From an uncultured Alphaproteobacteria bacterium (lineage in GTDB: Bacteria > Pseudomonadota > Alphaproteobacteria > Rs-D84): a DNA stretch of 61,278 nt. Shown here in pieces: positions 36,640-45,878 of the stretch (its first letter is position 1; every line of letters begins with the position of its first letter). Location: assembly GCA_944392775.1 (NCBI GenBank), contig CALXXV010000003.1, positions 1 to 61,278 of the forward strand, given 5' to 3'. The notes below the pieces were generated by a model. That model saw nothing but the letters and a program-made list of their open reading frames with translations, made no database searches and was not told the origin of the DNA. Made by a program: the position numbers and the translations under genes.

Positions 36640-36675
36640 AAGTGCGATTATAATGGCTTCATGGAAATAAATCAA
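36627..36675. promoter_or_regulatory. Overlapping divergent leaderless promoters (M23 gene / prmC)
   Basis: Plus: TTGCTT (36627-36632), 16-nt spacer, TATAAT (36649-36654), 6 nt, ATG 36661. Minus: TTGATT (36675-36670), 17-nt spacer, TATAAT (36652-36647), 7 nt, ATG 36639. Both -10 boxes come from one ATTATAAT octamer, and each -35 lies inside the other gene's coding sequence. Confidence 0.75.
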
Positions 36676-37431
36676 GCATTTGAAACTATAAAAAAAGTTG
36701 GCGGATTGCGCGCTGCTAGAATAATCACTGAAAATACAAAAAATTTTTCTAAAATAAAATTGTGGCGTATATGTCGTCAACTTCATCACGATGTACCTGT
36801 CGCCAAAATAATCCATCAAAAATGGTTCTATGGACTAAAATTTTACACAAATAAATATACTCTGGATCCACGCCCAGATACAGAAACCCTTGTCGCGGCA
36901 GTAATTTCTGACTGCCCAGAAAATAAAAATTATAGAATTTTAGACCTTGGTACTGGTACTGGTTGTATACTTGCCGCATTAGTAAAAAATATTCATAACG
37001 CATCTGGAATTGGCATAGAGAAATCTTGGCGTGCGGTTCTGGTTGCACGGAAAAACATGCATAATTTAAATCTGACGCAAAAAACTAAAATCATCAAAGA
37101 CGATTTTAATTCTGGGAAAAAACTAAAAGAACAATTCGATATAATAGTCTCAAATCCACCTTATATAGCAATGGGCGACACGCGCGTAAATAATGCCGCA
37201 ATGCATGATCCTGAAATGGCTTTGTTTGCAAAAAACAATGGACTGGCCGCCTACCAATCAATCGCCAAAAACGCAAAAAAATGGATAAAAAGTGGTGGTA
37301 AAATATATCTGGAAATCGGTATAGGGCAAGAATCAGACGTTCGCAAGATTTTTGAAAATGAAACATGGAATTTTATCCGCAGTGAAAAAGATTTAGCAGA
37401 AATAAATAGAGTCCTTGTTTTTCAAAAATAA
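36661..37431 (+). CDS. prmC: Release-factor glutamine methyltransferase PrmC
   Basis: 256 residues. SAM-binding motif ILDLGTGTGCIL (about 98) and catalytic SNPPYI (about 165) define PrmC, which methylates the Gln of the GGQ motif in RF1 and RF2. The N-terminal helical domain is present though short. Leaderless start. Confidence 0.93.
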   Translation: MEINQAFETIKKVGGLRAARIITENTKNFSKIKLWRICRQLHHDVPVAKIIHQKWFYGLKFYTNKYTLDPRPDTETLVAAVISDCPENKNYRILDLGTGTGCILAALVKNIHNASGIGIEKSWRAVLVARKNMHNLNLTQKTKIIKDDFNSGKKLKEQFDIIVSNPPYIAMGDTRVNNAAMHDPEMALFAKNNGLAAYQSIAKNAKKWIKSGGKIYLEIGIGQESDVRKIFENETWNFIRSEKDLAEINRVLVFQK

Positions 37432-37455
37432 AAACCGCCTTTTAGCGGTTCTTTT
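37430..37455. terminator. Terminator between prmC and the MBL gene
   Basis: AACCGC, loop CTTTTA, GCGGTT with A-rich left side and TCTTTTA right side. Shared by convergent genes. Confidence 0.7.
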
Positions 37456-38188
37456 ATCCACAATCGCACTTTTCATGACAATGACAACAATGATGCCCTT
37501 CTTCATCATCACAATTACAATCATCTTCACCACAGCAACACTTGTGCTCTTTAAAATAGGGGTTCTGTTGTTTTAATAACTCTATTGTTGAATCCACACC
37601 ATGACCATGCACTACATAAGTTTCATCAGGCAAATTCATTTCATATAGTTTTGATATGGATTTACTTAAAGCCTTGGCATCCCCACCCGGCAAATCATAC
37701 CGCCCAAAACTATCACGAAATAATGTATCGCCTGTTAATAAAACACCGAAGTCTGGAAAATAAAAAGATACACCACCTGCAGAATGACCTGGTGTTTCTA
37801 TAACCTGCATCTGAATATTCGGCAATACGTTCTGGGTACTTGTTGTCAAATCCTCTGGTTTCTTATAATCTGGGTCTATATGAGGCATTTCAAAGAAATC
37901 CAACAATGCATTACCCCACATAATCAAATCTTCATCCCCCGAATTCAGATACCAAGGCACATTATATTTTGCAGCCAAATCTGGTGCAGCAGAAATGTGA
38001 TCACTATGACCATGTGTTGAATAAATAGCGCGCAGAGTTAAGTGACGATCAGACAATAACTTTTCCCAATCTTCTGAACGTCCCCACGCGTCAAATATTA
38101 CTGCATCTTCACCTTGACTTACCAACACAGAATTTGTATTTTCTGGTGGCATGTGCAAAACCTCAAATTTAGTATCGTTATTTTTCAT
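37454..38188 (-). CDS. MBL-fold hydrolase with Cys/His-rich tail
   Basis: 244 residues. Residues 1-205 form a glyoxalase-II-type metallo-beta-lactamase domain: THGHSDH metal motif, TPGHSAGG, LTGDTLFRDSFGR, VVHGHG. The last ~30 residues are unlike the family, with KCCCGEDDCNCDD then HHCCHCHEKCDCG: 11 Cys plus several His and acids, resembling a metallothionein. The start overlaps the ftsH end by 11 nt. Substrate unknown; persulfide dioxygenase-like or hydroxyacylglutathione hydrolase activity is possible. Confidence 0.8.
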   Translation of the reverse strand: MKNNDTKFEVLHMPPENTNSVLVSQGEDAVIFDAWGRSEDWEKLLSDRHLTLRAIYSTHGHSDHISAAPDLAAKYNVPWYLNSGDEDLIMWGNALLDFFEMPHIDPDYKKPEDLTTSTQNVLPNIQMQVIETPGHSAGGVSFYFPDFGVLLTGDTLFRDSFGRYDLPGGDAKALSKSISKLYEMNLPDETYVVHGHGVDSTIELLKQQNPYFKEHKCCCGEDDCNCDDEEGHHCCHCHEKCDCG

Positions 38189-40097
38189 TTTTAATCGATT
38201 TTGTTTTGTCTGCAGGCGTTTTTTTGGCTTTCTTTTCTTGTTTTTTCCCTAAAACAATTTCTTTTATTTCATCACCTGTTAAAGTTTCCTTGGCTAATAA
38301 TTCTTCTGCCAATTTTTTAACCTTTTCTTTATTATTAATCAAAAGTTTCGTTGCGTTTTTATGAGCTTCATCCAACCAAGCACGGACTTCATTATCTACC
38401 ATTTCCGCAGTTTTTTCAGATGCATTTTCTAATGCAGTTCTATTACCAAAACTGTTAACTTGATTTATGGCAGCCAAGCCTATCTTAGACGACAAACCTG
38501 CCGTAGTTATAGAATAACGAGCCAACCTAGTTGCCATCGCAATATCACTTTCTGCCCCAGTTGTTATTTTATTTGCGCCAAAGAACGTTTCTTCCGAAGC
38601 ACGTCCTGCTAAATATATAGCTAAATTAGCTTTAACTTCTTCTATTGTCATAGAAACTTTGTCATCTATAGGCAAATGCTGAACCATACCAAGAGCCCTT
38701 CCACGCGGTATTATGGTTGCCTTATGAATGGGGTCTGTAATATCTGCATACATTATACTTACAAACGCATGACCTGCTTCATGATATGCGGTTAATTTTA
38801 TATCTTCTGGGCGCATTTTCCTTACTTTACGTGGCCCCATAATTATTTTATCACGCGCTTCTTCTACGTCTATTTGCGCAATTTCTTTACGACCACCACG
38901 AACAGCGTGTAATGCAGCCTCATTTAACAAGTTCTCTAAATCTGCACCAGAAAAACCGGTTGTTCCACGTGCCAAATCTTGCAAATTTACATCCGAAGAT
39001 ATTTTTACTTTTTTTGAATATAAATCCAAAATTTCTTTACGACCAGATAAATCTGGCAATTCTATATAAACCTGACGATCAAAGCGACCCGGTCTTAAAA
39101 GCGCAGGATCCAACATATCAGGTCTGTTTGTTGCGCCAATTACTATTATACCGGTATCATTTGAAAAACCGTCCATCTCTATTAACAACTGATTTAATGT
39201 TTGTTCGCGGTCCTGATCATTATAAGAATGTGTACTACGACGCTGCCCTATTGCATCTATTTCATCTATAAACAAAATACAAGGGGCATTACGCTTCGCC
39301 ATTTCAAAGATTTCTTTTATCTTTGCAACGCCTAAACCAACGATAATTCCTGAAAAGTCACTGCCTGATGCAGCAAAGAAAGGAACATTCGCTTCGCCTG
39401 CAATCGCACGCGCTAATAAAGTTTTTCCCGTTCCCGGCTCACCAGACAATAATATACCACGTGGTACACGGGCCCCAACATCCTGAAACTTTTCTTTGTT
39501 TTTTAAAAAGTCTACGATTTCCATCAATTCCTGTTTTTCAGAATCAATTCCTGCAACATCTTTGAAAGAAGTTTTCGTTTTACCCGTAGTTATCTTCGTC
39601 GGATTCTGTTGTGCAAGACTGCGACTAAGACCGCCCGCACCTGCTTTAAACCCGCGGAATATCCACCATATAAAAAACAATCCCATAAGAATTGGAACCC
39701 ATGTTCCCAGATAATCAACCCACGTTTTTGACGTATCTATCGTTATATATGCGCCATTTTCAGAAATTTTTGACAATAAATTCGGATCATATGTTATTGT
39801 CGCAGAATATTCTGTACCGTCACGCAAAACCCCCTTGGCTTCATTACCACGAATTTCCATTGTTTGAATATCTGATGCTTTATTTAAAACATCAGAAAAA
39901 GATAATTCTATCGGTTGAGCCTGTGTTACCAACTGACCGTTTGGCAGAAGTTTATTGGTTCCAACCCCACCCGTAAAAGCCCTTATAATCATAGCAACAA
40001 ATATTGCGGCAAATACGAATAAGAATATAGACGATCCGTCCCACTTATTATTTTTTATTTTATTTTTTACACTCATCTTTTTGCTTCTGTCTTCCAT
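38178..40097 (-). CDS. ftsH: ATP-dependent zinc metalloprotease FtsH
   Basis: 639 residues from the ATG at 40097 (AGGA six nt before); a Met seven codons later is possible. Two membrane helices flank a periplasmic domain. AAA module: Walker A GEPGTGKT, Walker B ILFIDEIDAIG, SRH ATNRPDMLDPALLRPGRFDR. Peptidase HEAGH plus the downstream Asp. It degrades membrane and regulatory proteins. It overlaps the tilS end by 38 nt, a common alphaproteobacterial neighbour pair. Confidence 0.97.
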   Translation of the reverse strand: MEDRSKKMSVKNKIKNNKWDGSSIFLFVFAAIFVAMIIRAFTGGVGTNKLLPNGQLVTQAQPIELSFSDVLNKASDIQTMEIRGNEAKGVLRDGTEYSATITYDPNLLSKISENGAYITIDTSKTWVDYLGTWVPILMGLFFIWWIFRGFKAGAGGLSRSLAQQNPTKITTGKTKTSFKDVAGIDSEKQELMEIVDFLKNKEKFQDVGARVPRGILLSGEPGTGKTLLARAIAGEANVPFFAASGSDFSGIIVGLGVAKIKEIFEMAKRNAPCILFIDEIDAIGQRRSTHSYNDQDREQTLNQLLIEMDGFSNDTGIIVIGATNRPDMLDPALLRPGRFDRQVYIELPDLSGRKEILDLYSKKVKISSDVNLQDLARGTTGFSGADLENLLNEAALHAVRGGRKEIAQIDVEEARDKIIMGPRKVRKMRPEDIKLTAYHEAGHAFVSIMYADITDPIHKATIIPRGRALGMVQHLPIDDKVSMTIEEVKANLAIYLAGRASEETFFGANKITTGAESDIAMATRLARYSITTAGLSSKIGLAAINQVNSFGNRTALENASEKTAEMVDNEVRAWLDEAHKNATKLLINNKEKVKKLAEELLAKETLTGDEIKEIVLGKKQEKKAKKTPADKTKSIKNEK

Positions 40098-41049
40098 GTC
40101 TTTTCCTAAAAGTTGTTTTTGCACCTTCCGGCACAATTAAAATTCGCTGACCTAACCGACGAATTGTACAATGCCCCAATGTAAATTTACAATCAGCATG
40201 TAATTTATCTAGTGCATTTGAAAGAGAATTCAAGCGTGGTTGATATTCATCCCCTCCAATTCTTTGAATCAACGTTCCAAGAAACTTTAATCTAACATCG
40301 GGGGCTTGGTCAAATAGAAAAGAATCAGAAAAAACAGCTCTACGATCTTCAAGAACTTGTGAAACATTTTTTTCTGTTTCTTCGTCTAATGTATCCCTTA
40401 TACGCCCAAGATTTTCTATGGCAAGCAAAATTCTATCATCAGAAATACCAAGTGCATCATTTAACAAGTGCCGATTTTGACGAATTTTTACGCGCGTATA
40501 ATGTGGATCTTCATTCATCTCGTCCATAAAATATTTTATTTTATTTTCATCACAATATTTTTTAATTTCCTTACGATAAACTTTTAACAATGGTCTTATA
40601 ATTTTTATACCGTTACGCCAAGAAACAGCACGCATAGCAGAAAGTCCATATAATCCACTTCCCCGCCCCAAATTCATTAAAAATGTTTCTATCTGATCAT
40701 CAGCATGATGCGCAACCAATAATGTCGTAATACCATTATCTTTACAGAAATCCGTCATCATTTTATATCTAGCTTCTCTGGCGGCCGCCTCTAAACCAGA
40801 AACAGGTTTTTCTCCTAGCCAATAAAAAGTTTGACACCTAACCCCAAGTTCCTTGCATAAATCTTTTACATATTGGGTTTCAACTTCGGCATTTTTTCGT
40901 AAACCGTGGTTAACATGCAAACAAATAAAATCTTTTCGTAACTGAGATAACCAGTGTAAAAGACAAACAGAATCTACCCCGCCACTAACGGCAACCGCTA
41001 ATTTTTCATCGGAATACTTTGACATAAAATCTTTAAACTTTTGATTCAT
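40060..41049 (-). CDS. tilS: tRNA(Ile)-lysidine synthetase
   Basis: 329 residues. The PP-loop VSGGVDSVCLLHWL near the N-terminus and LLVAHHADDQIETFLMNLGRGSG are TilS signatures. It converts C34 of tRNA-Ile(CAU) to lysidine, needed for AUA decoding. It is shorter than the E. coli enzyme, with a reduced C-terminal region. First gene of tilS-ftsH-MBL. Confidence 0.93.
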   Translation of the reverse strand: MNQKFKDFMSKYSDEKLAVAVSGGVDSVCLLHWLSQLRKDFICLHVNHGLRKNAEVETQYVKDLCKELGVRCQTFYWLGEKPVSGLEAAAREARYKMMTDFCKDNGITTLLVAHHADDQIETFLMNLGRGSGLYGLSAMRAVSWRNGIKIIRPLLKVYRKEIKKYCDENKIKYFMDEMNEDPHYTRVKIRQNRHLLNDALGISDDRILLAIENLGRIRDTLDEETEKNVSQVLEDRRAVFSDSFLFDQAPDVRLKFLGTLIQRIGGDEYQPRLNSLSNALDKLHADCKFTLGHCTIRRLGQRILIVPEGAKTTFRKRHGRQKQKDECKK

Positions 41050-41096
41050 AACTTGAATATTTTATGCTATAATTCGCAAAAATAAAGGAAAAAGAT

Positions 41097-41648
41097 ATGA
41101 CACAGGATTTAAAAACCATCGCAGTATATTGTGGACATCAATATGGAACAAACCCAGAATTTATGCGTGACGCAAAAAAAATGGGCGAGCTACTTGGTAA
41201 AAATAAGTTCAATGTCGTATTCGGTGGCGGTAATGTGGGTCTAATGGGAACAGTCGCAACTGCAGCCTTGGGAAATGGCGCACACGTTGTTGGCGTTTCT
41301 ACCCATAACGTTATTGAAAAACAAGAACCTGTTCATGAAGAAATAGATGTAGAAATAGTTACAGGCGTAAATGAACGTAAACAAAAAATGTACGATTTAT
41401 CTGACGGATTTATAATATTACCTGGTGGCATAGGAACATTAAACGAACTTACGGATATTATGACTATGCAACAAATAGGAGAATCTAGGAAGCCTCTTTT
41501 CTTTTTAAATACCGCGAAATTTTGGGGCCCATTTGGTCGTTTATTTGTTCATATGCAACAATGCGGATTCATAGAAAATATGCATGATTACAATATTCAT
41601 GTCGGTAACACGCCGGAAGATTTAATAAAAATCATCTTAGATTATTAA
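41097..41648 (+). CDS. LOG-family nucleotide phosphoribohydrolase
   Basis: 183 residues with the VFGGGNVGLMG Rossmann loop and PGGIGTLNELTD, the PGGxGTxxE motif of LOG proteins (cytokinin-activating-type AMP/nucleotide 5'-monophosphate phosphoribohydrolases). Bacterial roles are mostly in nucleotide salvage. Extended -10 (TGCTATAAT, 41066-41073), and AAAGGA upstream. Confidence 0.88.
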   Translation: MTQDLKTIAVYCGHQYGTNPEFMRDAKKMGELLGKNKFNVVFGGGNVGLMGTVATAALGNGAHVVGVSTHNVIEKQEPVHEEIDVEIVTGVNERKQKMYDLSDGFIILPGGIGTLNELTDIMTMQQIGESRKPLFFLNTAKFWGPFGRLFVHMQQCGFIENMHDYNIHVGNTPEDLIKIILDY

Positions 41649-41860
41649 AATTCTATAACTTTATCGCGGGATGTTTGCCCGCGAATTATTTTAATTCTGG
41701 TCTTTGGCACATCATAATACTTAGCCAACATTCTTATTATTGCTTCATTCGCCTGTCCATCCGCGGGCACCGCAACTGTATGTACGCGAACAGTCCCGTC
41801 TTCATTAACAGTCACTTTATCCTGACGTGCACGCGGAATAACACGAACTTTGATTATCAT
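41645..41860 (-). CDS. DUF167 (YggU) family protein
   Basis: 71 residues. Fits the DUF167 fold: IIKVRVIPRARQDKV, VHTVAVPADGQANEAII, and IKIIRGQTSRDKVIE. Function unknown. Overlaps the HIT gene by 4 nt (ATGA coupling) and the convergent LOG gene by 4 nt. Confidence 0.9.
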   Translation of the reverse strand: MIIKVRVIPRARQDKVTVNEDGTVRVHTVAVPADGQANEAIIRMLAKYYDVPKTRIKIIRGQTSRDKVIEF

Positions 41861-42231
41861 ATTTCAGCCAATATCTTTTTTAATTCTTCTTTCTTAGGAC
41901 CGCAAACTAGATGCAAATGAAAATGAAAAACAGACTGTTTTACAAAAGGAGCATTTGCACCGGCATTTGCTAGTATATTAAAATTTTCACAAATTCCTAT
42001 TTTTTCTGCTGTTTCTTTGAAACAGTCCCAGAAACCTGCCTGTTCTTCGGCGGAAGCATTAGATACAAAATCAAGGATATTTTCATATTCACCCTTTGGT
42101 ATTACCAAAACATGTTTTTCAAAAAGTGGGTTTATATCATTAAAACTTAGCGCGTATTCATTTTCTACAATTGCTTCACGTGGTATCTCATTTCTTGCTA
42201 TTTTTGCAAACACATTATTTTTATCGTACAT
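41857..42231 (-). CDS. HIT-family nucleotide hydrolase
   Basis: 124 residues. FAKIARNEIPREAIVENEYALSF is the HIT N-terminus, and HFHLHLV is the catalytic His triad. HIT proteins hydrolyse adenosine-5'-phosphoramidate-type substrates. GGGGGAA precedes the ATG, so unlike many neighbours it has a standard leader. Confidence 0.93.
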   Translation of the reverse strand: MYDKNNVFAKIARNEIPREAIVENEYALSFNDINPLFEKHVLVIPKGEYENILDFVSNASAEEQAGFWDCFKETAEKIGICENFNILANAGANAPFVKQSVFHFHLHLVCGPKKEELKKILAEI

Positions 42232-42285
42232 AATTCCCCCTTTTTACGATTTTCAGAATATTACACAGATTCCACAAAATCAAGC

Positions 42286-42314
42286 CTTGAAAACGAATTT
42301 TATTGCACTATATC
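42286..42314 (+). promoter_or_regulatory. groESL promoter, possibly heat-shock type
   Basis: CTTGAAA (42286-42292), 15-16 nt, CTATATC (42308-42314), then TATCCCCAG. CTTGAAA fits the alphaproteobacterial RpoH -35, and either CTATAT or the CCCC that follows could serve as the -10 element. A housekeeping reading (TTGAAA-N16-TATATC) is also possible. No CIRCE inverted repeat is seen. Confidence 0.5.
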
Positions 42315-42344
42315 TATCCCCAGAAGCAATAAGGAGAACAAAAC

Positions 42345-42632
42345 ATGCTAAAACCTTTACATAATTATGTTCTATTGGAACGCATAGAAGAAGAAAATAA
42401 AACTGCAGGCGGTATAATCATTCCTGATAATGCAAAAGAAAAACCATCTCGTGGACGCGTAATCGCAGTAGGCGAAGGTGCTTTTGACGGTGACGATCGT
42501 ATTCCTATGACAGTAAAAGCCAATGATGTTGTACTATTTGCCAAGTGGGCATCTAGTGTAAATGAAGTTAAAATAAATGGTAAAGATTATATACTTATCA
42601 AAGAAACAGATATTTTAGGAATTTTAGAATAA
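42345..42632 (+). CDS. groES: Co-chaperonin GroES
   Basis: 95 residues. LKPLHNYVLLERIEEENKTAGGIIIPDNAKEKPSRG and KVGDVVLFAK-like VKANDVVLFAKW match GroES, the heptameric lid of GroEL. AAGGAG upstream. Followed by groEL after 16 nt. Confidence 0.97.
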   Translation: MLKPLHNYVLLERIEEENKTAGGIIIPDNAKEKPSRGRVIAVGEGAFDGDDRIPMTVKANDVVLFAKWASSVNEVKINGKDYILIKETDILGILE

Positions 42633-42648
42633 ATAAAAGGTGAAAAAG

Positions 42649-44265
42649 ATGGCAAAAGAAATAGTTTTTGACACAGATAAAATGGCTGCAGGTGTAGATA
42701 AGCTAGCAAATGCAGTAAAAATTACTATGGGTCCAAAAGGTCGCACAGTTGTTATTGAAAAATCTTATGGTGCACCTGTTGCGACAAAAGATGGGGTAAC
42801 AGTTGCTAAAGCGGTTTCATTAAAAGATCCTCAAGAAAATATCGGGGCTAAAATGATCCAAGAAGTCGCAAAGAAAGCTGGTGACGATGCTGGTGACGGG
42901 ACAACTACTGCAACAGTACTTGCCCAAAAACTTATACGTGAAGGTCGTAAAGTAATTGCAGCTGGTATGAATCCTATGGATATTAAACGCGGTATTGATT
43001 TAGCAACAGCCACAGTTGTAGCGGATATTGAAAAACATGCGCGCCCTGTAAAAGACAGCGCGGAAATTGCACAAGTAGCAACAATTTCTGCAAATAGTGA
43101 CCGAGATATAGGCGAAAAAATTGCTGGCGCCATGGAAAAAGTCGGCAAAGAAGGTGTTATTACAGTTGAAGAGGCAAAAGGCTTAGAAACAGAAATTGAT
43201 GTTGTAGAAGGCATGCAATTCGATCAAGGCTTTATGTCACCGTACTTCGTCACAAACAGCGAAAAAATGTTAGCAGAACTTGACGGTGCACAAATATTAG
43301 TTTCAGAAAAGAAAATTACAGGTCTACAAGCCTTATTGCCTATTTTGGAACCTATCGCACAATCTGGTCGCCCACTATTGATTATTGCAGAAGATGTTGA
43401 ATCAGAAGCATTGGCAACTTTGGTATTAAATAAACTACGTGGCGGTTTAAAAGTTTGTGCTGTAAAAGCACCAGGATTTGGCGACAGACGTAAAGAAATG
43501 CTGAAAGATATTGCCGCAGTCACAGGCGCAACTGTTATATCTGATGATATGGGCATGACATTTGAAAACATAACCGCAGATGTTTTAGGCAACGCAAAGA
43601 AAGTTGTTGTAAGCAAAGATTCTACTCTGCTGGCACAAGGTGGCGGTGATAAAAAAGCAATTGAAGCACGCGCAGATGAAATCCGCAAGCTGCTATCAAC
43701 TAGCACAAGTGACTATGATAAAGAAAAACTTTCTGAACGCTTGGCTAAATTAGTCGGTGGTGTCGCTGTTATCAAAGTCGGTGGTATGACAGAAGTAGAA
43801 GTAAAAGAAAAGAAAGACCGCGTTGATGACGCATTGGCTGCTACACGCGCCGCAGTTGAAGAAGGTATCGTCGCAGGTGGGGGTATAGCACTTGTTCGCG
43901 CAGTAAACGCATTAGACAAACTATCTGGCGAAAACCAAGACCAAAATGTTGGTATCGATATAGTTCGCCGTACATTAGTTGCACCATGTGCACAAATTGC
44001 AGAAAATGCAGGCGTATCCGGTGAAATAGTTGTCGGCAAAGTTATGGAATCAAAAGATTATAACTTTGGATACAACGCACAAACTGGTGAATATGTTGAT
44101 ATGATGAAAGCCGGTATTATTGATCCTGCAAAAGTTGTAAAAACCGCAATTCAAGCGGCCGCAAGTACCGCTGGTATATTGCTAACAACAGGTGCAGTTA
44201 TGTCTGAAATTCCAGAAGAAAAACCTGCCACCCCAATGCCGGGCGGAATGCCAGGAATGATGTAA
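42649..44265 (+). CDS. groEL: Chaperonin GroEL
   Basis: 538 residues from the ATG at 42649 (AAAAGG upstream); a GTG nine nt earlier is rejected. [27 protein letters not shown], and the C-terminal GGM-rich tail [10 protein letters not shown] are classical. It folds proteins with GroES. Complete and without oddities. Confidence 0.98.
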   Translation: MAKEIVFDTDKMAAGVDKLANAVKITMGPKGRTVVIEKSYGAPVATKDGVTVAKAVSLKDPQENIGAKMIQEVAKKAGDDAGDGTTTATVLAQKLIREGRKVIAAGMNPMDIKRGIDLATATVVADIEKHARPVKDSAEIAQVATISANSDRDIGEKIAGAMEKVGKEGVITVEEAKGLETEIDVVEGMQFDQGFMSPYFVTNSEKMLAELDGAQILVSEKKITGLQALLPILEPIAQSGRPLLIIAEDVESEALATLVLNKLRGGLKVCAVKAPGFGDRRKEMLKDIAAVTGATVISDDMGMTFENITADVLGNAKKVVVSKDSTLLAQGGGDKKAIEARADEIRKLLSTSTSDYDKEKLSERLAKLVGGVAVIKVGGMTEVEVKEKKDRVDDALAATRAAVEEGIVAGGGIALVRAVNALDKLSGENQDQNVGIDIVRRTLVAPCAQIAENAGVSGEIVVGKVMESKDYNFGYNAQTGEYVDMMKAGIIDPAKVVKTAIQAAASTAGILLTTGAVMSEIPEEKPATPMPGGMPGMM

Positions 44266-44298
44266 AAAAATACCCCCGTATTTTACGGGGGTATTTTT
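44264..44298. terminator. Terminator after groEL
   Basis: AATACCCCCGTA, loop TTT, TACGGGGGTATT with A- and T-runs; bidirectional. It overlaps the stop of the convergent GNAT gene. Confidence 0.9.
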
Positions 44299-45043
44299 AA
44301 TAAACCATTGAATTAAATTCTTTTATCAATCTTTGTTTGGTAAAATAAGATTTATTTTTATCCATACATATCTGCGATATCTTGCAAATTTTCTTTTTAG
44401 TATCCAATTCACCTGTAATAAATCCGGAAATATCAGAATTTTCATCCAAATAAACAAACATAGGAATATGTAAAGATTCTACATTTTCTTTATTAAATGT
44501 TTCCCCATATGATTTTGCTAACTTGTTACAAGCACTTTCTATTTTTTCTGAAATATAAAAAACCGGTAAAATTACACAACTAGGACGCCATTGTATCGCT
44601 TTTGCATAATAATTTTGTCCTGCCAACAAAGGTCTGAACCCATATTTTTCATAAAACGGTTGTGCCCTAACCAAAGAAATTAATTCCATATCAGATGCAA
44701 ACAATGCACAAGCCTGCTCTGATCGTTGCAAAAGTTTATATCCTATTCTTTTTAAAGTATATTCTGGTCTTACATACAAGTTACGTATATAAGCCGTATT
44801 CATAGAACTATCACCCTGAATAAAGCCGACCATTCTATTATGTATATATGCAGCAAAAGCAAAATTAAAATTTTTCTTTTCCCAATTGTATTTATATTCT
44901 TTTATCTCATTTTCACAATCAGATTTTTGCAAATTATAATTATATATCGCACTCATACAAGCTTTGCGAATATTAAAAAAATCACGCCATACATTCGTAG
45001 CCGCTTGATTAAATACGGGTAAAATAGAAACTTCTTGTGCCAT
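44297..45043 (-). CDS. GNAT-family acetyltransferase
   Basis: 248 residues. The first ~150 residues carry a GNAT fold: GFIQGDSSMNTAYIRNLYVRPEYTLKRIGYKLLQ (acetyl-CoA loop) and QPFYEKYGFRPL. The C-terminal ~100 residues are a second, degenerate domain I do not recognise. Substrate unknown. Leaderless start after a near-consensus promoter. Confidence 0.75.
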   Translation of the reverse strand: MAQEVSILPVFNQAATNVWRDFFNIRKACMSAIYNYNLQKSDCENEIKEYKYNWEKKNFNFAFAAYIHNRMVGFIQGDSSMNTAYIRNLYVRPEYTLKRIGYKLLQRSEQACALFASDMELISLVRAQPFYEKYGFRPLLAGQNYYAKAIQWRPSCVILPVFYISEKIESACNKLAKSYGETFNKENVESLHIPMFVYLDENSDISGFITGELDTKKKICKISQICMDKNKSYFTKQRLIKEFNSMVY

Positions 45044-45050
45044 ACAAACA

Positions 45051-45078
45051 TTTATAACACTTTCTTTTTATTTGTCAA
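45051..45078 (-). promoter_or_regulatory. Leaderless promoter of the GNAT gene
   Basis: Minus strand: TTGACA (45078-45073), 16-nt spacer, TATAAA (45056-45051), 7 nt to the ATG at 45043. Confidence 0.75.
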
Positions 45079-45094
45079 ACAATTTGATAAAAAC

Positions 45095-45829
45095 TTAATA
45101 AGAAAAATCCAACTTTAACGTACCGAAATCATCGTGGGTTGCGTTTTGAATAATTTTTAAATCATTAATATCTACCCATTTTTTCGTAAGCTCTATGGGA
45201 ACAGTTTTATCTTTTTCTGCAGCATAATGTACCTGAGGACTCTTTGGCAAAACCTTCATATTTATAGATTCTGTTAAATTACTGTCACCAAAATAATCTG
45301 TCCAATCAGAATGGTTTAAGACCCCTGCAATTGTTATCCACTTTTTTATATTTATTTCCGGATTTTTCTCTATTATCAAACCAGAAACCAAACCACCACC
45401 AGAATAACCAATGAGAATAATATTTCGTTTTTTCGCAATTTTTTTAACTGCATCTGACATTGCTTCTATCACTTCAAAACTAAAACGCCCCGTAGTCCAA
45501 TATTTTTGATTGCAAGAATAAGAACCTATAAATTGACATGGTCTGGCCATATAAACTACATTTGGCGAAGAATCTAGAAAAGCAATGTTTCTAAGCGTTT
45601 TTCCACGTGGTGTCGGATCATGTGTAGGTCTTCCCGCAGAATCAAACGCCCTGCCGTCTCCTTCTATATATATATGAATATCTGACGAATTATCTGTAAT
45701 TTTTTGCCATGTTGCTATATTAAAATAGCTTGTTTCAATAGGTACATACATAAATTCTTCCGGTGCCCGCCAAGAATAAGTGACACATCCAAATAATAAT
45801 AAAATATATAAAACAAAAAAATATCTCAT
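45095..45829 (-). CDS. Lipoprotein with alpha/beta-hydrolase fold
   Basis: 244 residues from the ATG at 45829, which gives a lipoprotein signal peptide with lipobox LFGC (Cys at about 14). The hydrolase fold is indicated by the nucleophile elbow GYSGGG (about 146), an oxyanion-side segment IHIYIEGDGRAF, and a late Asp/His (ATHDDF). Serine hydrolase of unknown substrate, anchored in the envelope. The frame extends upstream but lacks support. Confidence 0.75.
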   Translation of the reverse strand: MRYFFVLYILLLFGCVTYSWRAPEEFMYVPIETSYFNIATWQKITDNSSDIHIYIEGDGRAFDSAGRPTHDPTPRGKTLRNIAFLDSSPNVVYMARPCQFIGSYSCNQKYWTTGRFSFEVIEAMSDAVKKIAKKRNIILIGYSGGGLVSGLIIEKNPEINIKKWITIAGVLNHSDWTDYFGDSNLTESINMKVLPKSPQVHYAAEKDKTVPIELTKKWVDINDLKIIQNATHDDFGTLKLDFSY

Positions 45830-45839
45830 ATCAAAATAA

Positions 45840-45868
45840 ATGATATAAAAAACACAAATATCAGTCAA
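45840..45868 (-). promoter_or_regulatory. Near-leaderless promoter of the lipoprotein gene
   Basis: Minus strand: TTGACT (45868-45863), 17-nt spacer, TATCAT (45845-45840), 10 nt to the ATG at 45829. Confidence 0.65.
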
Positions 45869-45878
45869 ATTATAAAAA

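Noticed and set aside
36640..36819. A 60-residue N-terminal extension of the M23 peptidase.
   Set aside because: It would run through the divergent promoter and into prmC; the composition is shadow-like.
42241..42344. A CIRCE (HrcA) operator before groES.
   Set aside because: No TTAGCACTC-N9-GAGTGCTAA dyad found.
43224..43706. Long antisense ORFs across groEL and other conserved genes.
   Set aside because: They mirror codon bias of the sense gene and lack ribosome sites; shadows.
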